DNA of 11,780 nt from an uncultured bacterium (GTDB lineage: Bacteria; Krumholzibacteriota; Krumholzibacteriia; LZORAL124-64-63), in contig CAINDZ010000643.1 of assembly GCA_903847545.1 (NCBI GenBank), forward strand, positions 1 through 11,780, read 5' to 3'. How positions within the stretch are numbered: the first letter of the stretch is position 1; each line of letters begins with the position of its first letter. Positions 6,457 through 11,780 of this stretch are shown one piece after another. Position numbers and translations under genes: made by a program. The notes beneath the pieces were generated by a model, which saw only the letters and a list, made by a program, of their open reading frames with translations, did not search any database and was not told the DNA's origin.

Positions 6457-7503
6457 CTAGCCCTTCAGCGAGGCCATGTCGATCACGAAGCGGTACTTCA
6501 CGTCGCTCTTGAGCATGCGTTCGTAGGCCTCGTTGATCGCCTGGATGGGGATGATCTCGATGTCGCAGGTGATGTTCTTGCTGCCGCAGTAGTCGAGCAT
6601 CTCCTGCGTCTCGGCGATGCCGCCGATGAGCGAGCCGGACAGGTTGCGCCGGGGCAGGATCAGGCTGAACGCGCTGACCGACTGCGGCGCCGGCGGCGCG
6701 CCGACGAGCACCATGCTGGCGTCCAGCTTCAGCAGCGCCAGGTAGGCGTTGAAGTCGTGGTCGGCCGAGACCGTGTCGAGGATCAGGTCGAAGCTGCCGG
6801 CATGCTTCGCCATCGCGGCGGGGTCCTTCGAGATGACGACCTCGTCGGCGCCCAGCTTGAGGCCGTCCTCGACCTTGCCCTGCGACGTGGTGAACAGCAC
6901 GACGCGTGCGCCCATCGCGTGCGCGAACTTCACGCCCATGTGGCCGAGGCCGCCGAGGCCGACGATGCCGACCTTCTTGCCCGGGCCCGCGCCCCACTTG
7001 CGCAGCGGCGAGTAGGTGGTGATGCCGGCGCACAGCAGCGGCGCGGCGGCGGCGGGGTCCAGGTTGGTCGGCACCTTCAGCGTGAAGGCCTCGTCGCAGA
7101 CGATCTTCTCCGAGTAGCCGCCCTGCGTCTGGCCGCCCGAGTGCTTGTCGGGGCCGCCGTAGGAAAAGACCGGGCCGCCCAGGCAGAACTGCTCGAGGTC
7201 GGCCGCGCAACTCGAGCAGGTGCGGCAGGAATCGACCAGGCAGCCGACGGCCGCCGTGTCGCCGACCTTGAACTTCGTCACCTTGTCGCCCACGCGCGTG
7301 ACGAGGCCGAGGATCTCGTGGCCGGGCACCAGCGGGTACGTGCTCGGGCCCCACTCGCTGCGGGCCGAGTGCAGGTCCGAGTGGCAGACGCCGCAGTAGA
7401 GGATGTCGATCTCGACATCGGTGGGCAGCGGTTCGCGGCGGGTCAGGGTGTACGGCGCCAGGGGCGTGGTGGCGGAGTGGGCGGCGTAGGCCTTGGTGGA
7501 CAT
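6457..7503 (-). CDS. Zinc-dependent NAD(P)-alcohol dehydrogenase, cinnamyl-alcohol dehydrogenase/YahK type
   Basis: A cytoplasmic medium-chain dehydrogenase/reductase of 348 residues, the usual length for the family. It interconverts primary alcohols and aldehydes with a nicotinamide cofactor, often acting as a broad aldehyde reductase. The catalytic zinc ligands are Cys40 (GVCHSD), His62 (GHE) and Cys158 (LCAGITTYSPL). The structural zinc lobe has all four cysteines: Cys93, Cys96, Cys99 and Cys107. The nucleotide fold starts with VGIVGLGGLGHMG (178-190). The following TTSQGK (205-210) fits the NADP-preferring branch, where Ser and Lys contact the 2'-phosphate. The start ATG (7503-7501) has GGAAGG 7 bases upstream. 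The reading frame stays open further upstream, but that part overlaps the divergent VanZ gene and matches no domain. The gene ends at a shared bidirectional terminator, divergent from the VanZ-LamG gene with a 164-base spacer. The physiological substrate cannot be read from the sequence. Confidence 0.96.
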   Translation of the reverse strand: MSTKAYAAHSATTPLAPYTLTRREPLPTDVEIDILYCGVCHSDLHSARSEWGPSTYPLVPGHEILGLVTRVGDKVTKFKVGDTAAVGCLVDSCRTCSSCAADLEQFCLGGPVFSYGGPDKHSGGQTQGGYSEKIVCDEAFTLKVPTNLDPAAAAPLLCAGITTYSPLRKWGAGPGKKVGIVGLGGLGHMGVKFAHAMGARVVLFTTSQGKVEDGLKLGADEVVISKDPAAMAKHAGSFDLILDTVSADHDFNAYLALLKLDASMVLVGAPPAPQSVSAFSLILPRRNLSGSLIGGIAETQEMLDYCGSKNITCDIEIIPIQAINEAYERMLKSDVKYRFVIDMASLKG

Positions 7504-7667
7504 GGCGGAGCCTTCCGACGGGTGTTGCGGTGAGCGGTCTGGACAGGCACAGATGGTCGCTCCGGCCCGGAGATTTCGCCAGTGCCCCGCGCAACGGTCG
7601 GGTGTACCTTGCCGCGAGGCGCCCGGTGGGGCGCTGATTCCCGAATCCCGTTCCGGAGCCCGACGCC

Positions 7668-8975
7668 TTGCCCGCACCATCCTTTTCCGGCCACCGCCTG
7701 AAGCTGCTGCCGCTGGCCCTGATGGCCATCGTCGTGACGACGGCGATCCCGGCCGAGCTGTGCCCGCCGAACGCGTGGGAGTGGAAGTTCGAGGCCGGCG
7801 ACGTCGCGGTGAACCTGCTGCTGTACGCGCCGCTGGGCGTGGCGCTGCGACGGCGGCCCTGGTGGCAGGTGCTGGCGGCGGCGGCGCTGCTGTCGGGGGC
7901 CATCGAGGGCTGGCAGGTCTGGTGCAGCCAGCGGCACCCGGCCACATGGGACGTGATCGCCAACGGCGCCGGCGCCCTGCTGGCGGCGTTGGCCGTGCGC
8001 CGGTGGCGGCGCGACGTGCCGCAGGGCACGGGCATCCCCGTGGGACCGGGCGAGCTGTTGGCGGCCGCGTTCGCGCTGGCGGCATTCCTGTGGCTGGGCC
8101 ACCAGCCGGGACCGTCGCCGGCGCTGGCGGGCTGGGACCCGGGCTATCCCCTGTTGCTGGGCAACGAGGGCACCGGCGATCGCGGCTGGCGCGGCGGCAT
8201 CGCGTCGGTGGCGATCTTCCCGGGCTGGCTCACGGGCGCCGAGCGTCGCACGCTGGACGCCGGCGGCCCGGCGGCCCGCGCGCTGGAGGACGGGCGCGCC
8301 GTGGTCGTCTCGCGCGACAGCGTGGCTTGCGCCGGCGGCCCGGCGGTGGCGTTGCCGCCGCAGGCGGCGGTCGACCTGGTCCGCGCGGCCGAGGCGCGCG
8401 GCGGCGTCACCATCGTGGCCCGCTTCACGCCCGCCGACACGCTGGCCGACGGGCCGGCGCGCATCGTCAGCTTCTCGACCGACCCGTACCATCGCAACCT
8501 CACGCTGGGGCAGCAGGCCGGCGCCCTCGTGCTGCGCGTGCGCACGCCGGCCACGGGCGAGAACGGCCGGCGGCACGACGTGGACACGAAGTCGGTGCTG
8601 GCGCCCGGGCGCCCGGCGACGGTCGTGGCCGGCTACGACGGCAGGGTCGGGCGCGTGTTCGTCGACGGGCGGCTGGCCGGCCGCACCAACGTCGCGGCCG
8701 CGGCCAGCCGCGTGCCGTGGCTGGCCAACGAGGTGCTGCCGTCGGTGTGCGCGCTGGTCGGCGGGTTGGCGGTGCTCCTGGCCGCTGCCGCCCTCGGCGG
8801 GCGCGTGCGCGGCGGCGTGCGCGTGGCCGCGGCCGCGGGGGTGGCCGTCACGCTGCTGCTGCCGCAACTGGCGCCCGCGCTGGCGGCGGCCATGGCGGCG
8901 CAGCCCGGCGCTCCGTACGCCGGGATGGCCGGGGTGCTGTCGATGGCGGCGGCGCTGGCGCCGCGGCGGACCTGA
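7668..8975 (+). CDS. VanZ-like membrane protein fused to a LamG-like (concanavalin A-type) domain
   Basis: A 435-residue membrane protein. The N-terminal part (about 10-110) is VanZ-like: a first helix (12-30), AGDVAVNLLLYAPLGVALRR, then GAIEGWQVW...RHPATWDVIANGAGALLA, matching the family's conserved D-x-x-x-N, G-x-x-x-E-x-x-Q and D-x-x-x-N-x-x-G pattern. A helix at 128-145 leads to an extracytoplasmic region (about 150-345). This has LamG/concanavalin-like signatures, for example ITIVARFTP-type strands, the DPYHRNLTLGQ turn and VAGYDGRVGRVFVDGRLAG. Two or three hydrophobic segments follow (355-378, 383-405, about 417-430). VanZ of Enterococcus gives teicoplanin resistance, but the family is widespread and mostly uncharacterised. 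A lectin-like domain suggests envelope glycan binding, which is inference. The start is TTG 7668 with GGAG 9 bases upstream; the next ATG (7722) would cut into the first helix. Confidence 0.85.
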   Translation: MPAPSFSGHRLKLLPLALMAIVVTTAIPAELCPPNAWEWKFEAGDVAVNLLLYAPLGVALRRRPWWQVLAAAALLSGAIEGWQVWCSQRHPATWDVIANGAGALLAALAVRRWRRDVPQGTGIPVGPGELLAAAFALAAFLWLGHQPGPSPALAGWDPGYPLLLGNEGTGDRGWRGGIASVAIFPGWLTGAERRTLDAGGPAARALEDGRAVVVSRDSVACAGGPAVALPPQAAVDLVRAAEARGGVTIVARFTPADTLADGPARIVSFSTDPYHRNLTLGQQAGALVLRVRTPATGENGRRHDVDTKSVLAPGRPATVVAGYDGRVGRVFVDGRLAGRTNVAAAASRVPWLANEVLPSVCALVGGLAVLLAAAALGGRVRGGVRVAAAAGVAVTLLLPQLAPALAAAMAAQPGAPYAGMAGVLSMAAALAPRRT

Positions 8976-9004
8976 CAGTCCGACGGCGAACTTCCGCGGC
9001 CGGG

Positions 9005-9033
9005 TTTACGGCAACGCCCTGTTGGCTTATGTT
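9005..9033 (+). promoter_or_regulatory. Possible promoter for the DUF502-clcB pair
   Basis: TTTACG (9005-9010) and TATGTT (9028-9033) are 17 bases apart in the 110-base gap before the DUF502 gene. Each box has four of six consensus bases, and the gap is otherwise GC-rich. A short GC hairpin (GCGCGC, CGGG loop, GCGCGC) lies shortly downstream, near 9043-9060. This is weak evidence. Confidence 0.25.
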
Positions 9034-9071
9034 GGTCGCGCTCGCGCGCCGGGGCGCGCATCCCCGTCACC

Positions 9072-9080
9072 GGAGGGAGG
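9072..9080 (+). promoter_or_regulatory. Shine-Dalgarno site fixing the DUF502 start
   Basis: GGAGGGAGG ends five bases before ATG 9086 and eight before a second ATG at 9089. It is the best Shine-Dalgarno in the window and rules out the long upstream extension of this open frame, which overlaps the VanZ-LamG gene. Confidence 0.85.
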
Positions 9081-9085
9081 TCGGC

Positions 9086-9724
9086 ATGATGACGAAACTG
9101 CGGCAGTACTTCCTGGCCGGCCTGGTCTCGCTGGCGCCGCTGGTCATCACCGGCTGGGTGCTGTGGCAGATCTACCGCCTGATCAACCGGTTCACGCGGC
9201 CTGCGCTGGCGCGCATCACCGCGCTGCAGGACGTCCCCGGCTTCTTCCTGACGCTGGCCGGGCTCGCGGTGTTCCTCATCCTGATCCTGCTGGTCGGCGT
9301 GCTGATGCAGAACGTGTTCGGCGTGGCGCTGTTCCGCTTCGTCGAGCGGTCGATGCGCCGCCTGCCGCTGGCCCGCATCATCTTCGACACCACCAAGCAG
9401 ATCGGCGAGGTGCTGCTGAACCCGCAGCGCAACGCCTTCCAGCAGGTGGCGCTGATCGAGTACCCGCGGCGCGACTGCTTCGTCATCGGCTTCGTCACGG
9501 CCGACGACGGCGTGCAGGACCTGATCGCCGTCTTCGTCTCGACGCCGCCCAACCCGGCCACCGGCCTGTGCCTGATGGTGCCGCGGCGCGAGGTGGTGGT
9601 GCTGCCTCTGAGCATCGAGGACGGGCTGCGCCTGGTCGTCTCGGGCGGGGCGCTGCTCTCGTCCACGCAGGCGCGCGTCATCGCCGAGGGCTCGGCGCGC
9701 CTGGTCGCGGCGAGGGAGACGTAG
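9086..9724 (+). CDS. DUF502 family inner-membrane protein
   Basis: A 212-residue protein of a widespread, uncharacterised bacterial family; the length is typical. Two membrane helices are clear: LAGLVSLAPLVITGWVLWQI (10-29) and about 52-76 (FFLTLAGLAVFLILILLVGV). The conserved family parts follow: ERSMRRLPLARIIFDTTKQ (87-104), ALIEYPRRDCFVIGFVTAD (122-140), and the hallmark VSTPPNPATGLCLMVPRREVV with IEDGLRLVVSGG (151-188). The function is unknown. Relatives in plants and bacteria are membrane-associated, and the C-terminal part is expected to be soluble. The start is ATG 9086, set by a strong Shine-Dalgarno. The stop is 57 bases before the clcB start on the same strand, so the two may be co-transcribed. 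Linkage to an ion channel hints at a role in membrane or ion homeostasis, which is inference only. Confidence 0.93.
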   Translation: MMTKLRQYFLAGLVSLAPLVITGWVLWQIYRLINRFTRPALARITALQDVPGFFLTLAGLAVFLILILLVGVLMQNVFGVALFRFVERSMRRLPLARIIFDTTKQIGEVLLNPQRNAFQQVALIEYPRRDCFVIGFVTADDGVQDLIAVFVSTPPNPATGLCLMVPRREVVVLPLSIEDGLRLVVSGGALLSSTQARVIAEGSARLVAARET

Positions 9725-9781
9725 GCCGGCCCGGCCGCGTCCAACAAGGTGCGTGTCCGCCATGCAGGGTCCCCAACCGGC

Positions 9782-11623
9782 ATGAAGCCCAATTCCAACC
9801 GCATCGAACGGCTCCTGGGCGCGGATCGGCTGCGCTCGCGCCTGCCCCGCCTGCTGACCATTCGCGTTTGGCTCATCGAGCACTGGCACGTCACCCAGGC
9901 CCAGCAGATCCTGCTGCTGGCGGCCCTGGTCGGCGCGCTCGGGGGGCTGGCGACGGTGCTGCTGCGCTCGGCGATGAACGGGCTGCATCTCCTGCTGACG
10001 GGGCAGTCCGGCGGCCTCGTCGAGTCGTTCGGGGCGATGACGCCGGGCCACCGCCTGCTGGTGCCGGTGATCGGCGGCGTGGTGGCGGGCGCCGTGATCC
10101 ACTTCGGGATCCGCCTGGGCCGCAGCGAGCGGACCACCGACTACATGGAGGCGGTGGCGCTGGGGCGCGGATCGCTGTCCTTCCGCTCGAGCCTCGTGAA
10201 GATCGTGTCGGCCACGTTTTCGATCGCCTCCGGCGCGTCCATCGGACGCGAAGGCCCCCTGGTCCAGTTGTCGTCGGTCGTGGCGTCGCTGCTCGGCTGG
10301 TTCCGCCGCTGGCCGTTGCCGCGGCGGCGCGTGCTGGTGGCCTGCGGCGCGGCCGCGGGCGTCGCCGCCGCCTACAACGCGCCCATCGCGGGGGCGCTGT
10401 TCGTGTCCGAGATCATGCTGCAGTCGATCGCGATGGAGACGCTCGGGCCGCTTGTCGTGTCCTCGGTGATGGCCACGGAGGTCATGCGCTGGTTCCGCGG
10501 CGGGGAGCCCCTGTACGCCATCCCGCCGTTCCACCTGGCCACGGGCTGGGAGCTGGGATTCGTCGCGGTGCTGGGCGCGCTCTGCGGCCTCGTTGCGCCG
10601 CTGTTCCTGCGGTTGCTCCGCGCGAGCGAGGCGCTGTTCTCGCTGGCCAGGGTGCCGGCCTTCGTCAGGATGGGGCTGGGCGGGCTCGTGGTCGGCGCCA
10701 TCGCCCTGCGCTACCCGCAGGTGTGCGGCAACGGCTACAGCGTCATCGTCTCCATCCTGAACGAGGACTGGGTCTGGCGCTCGCTGCTCGTGATCCTGGC
10801 GCTGAAGGTCGTGGCCACGAGCGCCACCTTCGGCTCCGGCGCGGTCGGCGGCGTGTTCACGCCCACGCTGTTCGTGGGCGCCGGGCTGGGGCACCTGTTC
10901 GGCGAGGTGTGCGGCGCCGTGCTGCCCGGGCACGTCGCCCCGCCGGGTGCCTACGCCCTGGCGGGCATGGGCATGTTCATCGCCGCCGCCACCCGGGCGC
11001 CCCTGACCGCCATCCTGATGGTGTTCGAGATGACGCTCGATCCCAGCGTCATCATGCCCCTGATGCTCGGGTGCGTCGTCGCGTACTACACGGCGACGAC
11101 GATCGACGGACGGTCGCTGTACAGCCACGCGCTGGCGAAGAAGGGCGAGGGCGCGCTGCCGCAGTCGCTGGCGGGTCTCTCGGTGAGCGACCTGATGAAG
11201 AACGAGGCCGCGGTCGTCCACCCGGACTCGCCGTTCTCGGAGGTGGCCCGGTCCTTCATCGCCAACAACATCAAGTACCTCTACGTCGTGGAGGCCGACG
11301 GCACCTTCCGCGGCGTCGTGAGCCTGCAGGACACCAAGCCCTACCTCAACGCGGCGCACCTGGCCGACGTCGTGATCGCCTTCGACATCATGCGGGGCGA
11401 GTTCCCCGTGCTGCGCCCCGACAGCACCCTGGCCGAGGCCATCGAGGCGTTTGCGCGGCACGACGGCGAGCGGCTGCCGGTCGTCGACGGCCGCGACGGC
11501 CGGCTGCTCGGGCGCGTCGCGAAGGCCGACGTGATGCTGGCGCTGGCGCACAAGCCCGGCGCCGCCGCGCGCGCGGGAGCGGCGGGGGCTCAGCGAGCGG
11601 GCGGGGACACGAGCGCGACATAG
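9782..11623 (+). CDS. clcB: CLC-family chloride channel/transporter (ClcB type) with C-terminal CBS pair
   Basis: A 613-residue inner-membrane CLC protein. The membrane core spans about 40-440. Conserved blocks are TTDYMEAVAL and SSLVK (118-140), SGASIGREGPLVQ (150-162; Glu157 is the external gate), ACGAAAGVAAAYNAPIAGALFVSE (188-210), GNGYS (316-320), GSGAVGGVFTPTLFVG (351-366) and GRSLYS (443-448; Tyr447 corresponds to the chloride-coordinating Tyr of the E. coli ClcA antiporter). The TDYMEA block replaces the canonical GSGIP loop, as I recall it does in E. coli ClcB. The residue at the internal proton-path Glu of ClcA is Ile211, so proton coupling is doubtful. Two CBS motifs (about 465-590) form a cytoplasmic, possibly nucleotide-sensing module, which E. 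coli ClcB lacks. The start at 9782 (ATG) is uncertain: an in-frame GTG at 9749 adds 11 residues and neither has a strong ribosome site. The 3' end overlaps the convergent cytochrome gene. Confidence 0.93.
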   Translation: MKPNSNRIERLLGADRLRSRLPRLLTIRVWLIEHWHVTQAQQILLLAALVGALGGLATVLLRSAMNGLHLLLTGQSGGLVESFGAMTPGHRLLVPVIGGVVAGAVIHFGIRLGRSERTTDYMEAVALGRGSLSFRSSLVKIVSATFSIASGASIGREGPLVQLSSVVASLLGWFRRWPLPRRRVLVACGAAAGVAAAYNAPIAGALFVSEIMLQSIAMETLGPLVVSSVMATEVMRWFRGGEPLYAIPPFHLATGWELGFVAVLGALCGLVAPLFLRLLRASEALFSLARVPAFVRMGLGGLVVGAIALRYPQVCGNGYSVIVSILNEDWVWRSLLVILALKVVATSATFGSGAVGGVFTPTLFVGAGLGHLFGEVCGAVLPGHVAPPGAYALAGMGMFIAAATRAPLTAILMVFEMTLDPSVIMPLMLGCVVAYYTATTIDGRSLYSHALAKKGEGALPQSLAGLSVSDLMKNEAAVVHPDSPFSEVARSFIANNIKYLYVVEADGTFRGVVSLQDTKPYLNAAHLADVVIAFDIMRGEFPVLRPDSTLAEAIEAFARHDGERLPVVDGRDGRLLGRVAKADVMLALAHKPGAAARAGAAGAQRAGGDTSAT

Positions 11624-11780
11624 GCGCGCAGCGCGTCGAGGTCGCCCGGCGCGAGCTGCGACTTCGCGGCCATGCGGGGGAGGATCCCGTCCCACTGTTG
11701 CGGCGTCCGGCTCGCGACCGCCACCGGGCTGTGGCAGCGCGCGCAGGCGCCCACGTAGAGATCCCGCCCGCGCGCGGCGA
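11590..11780 (-). CDS. c-type cytochrome domain protein, C-terminal end (cut by window edge)
   Basis: The last 62 residues of a protein whose N-terminus lies beyond base 11780. It contains one haem-binding motif, CARCH, in DLYVGACARCHSPV. Downstream are QQWDGILPRMAAKSQLAPGDLDALRAYV, a spacing with a Met after the haem (Met36 of the visible part) as the likely axial ligand, and a final helix typical of small class I cytochrome c domains. It acts in periplasmic electron transfer, or it is the cytochrome tail of a larger oxidoreductase; the visible part cannot decide. The stop codon (TGA, 11592-11590) lies inside the last codons of clcB, a 34-base tail-to-tail overlap. It is too short and too near the edge to show its start or signal peptide. 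Confidence 0.88.
   Translation of the reverse strand, partial: AARGRDLYVGACARCHSPVAVASRTPQQWDGILPRMAAKSQLAPGDLDALRAYVALVSPPAR

Noticed and set aside
7504..8085. N-terminal extension of the alcohol dehydrogenase to about 542 residues
   Set aside because: The extension is Pro/Arg/Ala-rich, overlaps the divergent VanZ-LamG gene, and the family's own N-terminus begins at the ATG with a good ribosome site.
7493..9085. N-terminal extension of DUF502 to 743 residues
   Set aside because: The extra part is Arg/Gly/Ala-rich and out of frame over the VanZ-LamG gene; a strong Shine-Dalgarno marks ATG 9086.
8633..11695. A 1020-codon open frame on the minus strand across the DUF502 and clcB genes
   Set aside because: The translation is an Arg/His/Gln/Ala-rich low-complexity string with no domain. 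It lies opposite two well-supported genes and results from GC-rich codon bias.
1..11780. A multi-gene novel system (defence, secretion or biosynthetic cluster)
   Set aside because: Genes alternate in strand, are separated by terminators, and belong to unrelated functions. No toxin-antitoxin, nuclease, reverse transcriptase, integrase or biosynthetic core gene is present.

Overview
The window is about 70% GC, with coding on both strands and strong G/C third-position bias. It looks like a Gram-negative bacterium outside the well-studied model phyla. Two clues point this way. One is a secreted protein ending in a FlgD/type IX-like tail, which is typical of Fibrobacterota-Chlorobiota-Bacteroidota-type candidate phyla such as Eisenbacteria or Krumholzibacteriota. 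The other is a serine/threonine kinase fused to a C-terminal membrane domain of a kind I associate with Acidobacteriota and similar lineages. The phylum is therefore an inference, not a firm call. I see no mobile element, tRNA, rRNA, CRISPR array or phage gene.

Layout: (1) 1-1305, minus, the N-terminal two thirds of a copper-exporting P1B-type ATPase, cut by the window edge before the phosphorylation site. (2) 1306-1536, a divergent intergenic region with an inverted repeat. (3) 1537-4281, plus, a zinc-ribbon/Ser-Thr kinase/polytopic membrane protein. (4) 4282-4457, a GC hairpin followed by an A/T-rich island with a good promoter overlapped by two imperfect palindromes. (5) 4458-5303, plus, a secreted protein with a GYWKNH motif. 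(6) 5304-5480, a strong hairpin terminator, then an A/T-rich leader. (7) 5481-6374, plus, a secreted protein with a FlgD-like C-terminal tail. (8) a perfect bidirectional terminator. (9) 6457-7503, minus, a zinc alcohol dehydrogenase of the cinnamyl-alcohol/YahK type. (10) 7668-8975, plus, a VanZ-like membrane protein fused to a LamG-like lectin domain. (11) 9086-9724, plus, a DUF502 membrane protein. (12) 9782-11623, plus, a ClcB-type CLC protein with a CBS pair. (13) 11590-11780, minus, the C-terminal end of a c-type cytochrome, overlapping the clcB 3' end.

The genes are mostly single transcription units separated by terminators or divergent spacers. The only plausible operon is DUF502-clcB (57-nt gap), perhaps with the VanZ-LamG gene. 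Common themes are the cell envelope (six of the eight proteins are membrane or secreted) and copper, chloride and redox housekeeping. I do not see a multi-gene system of a recognisable new kind. The most unusual items are the palindrome-covered promoter of the GYWKNH gene, that protein itself, the kinase-membrane fusion and the VanZ-LamG fusion.
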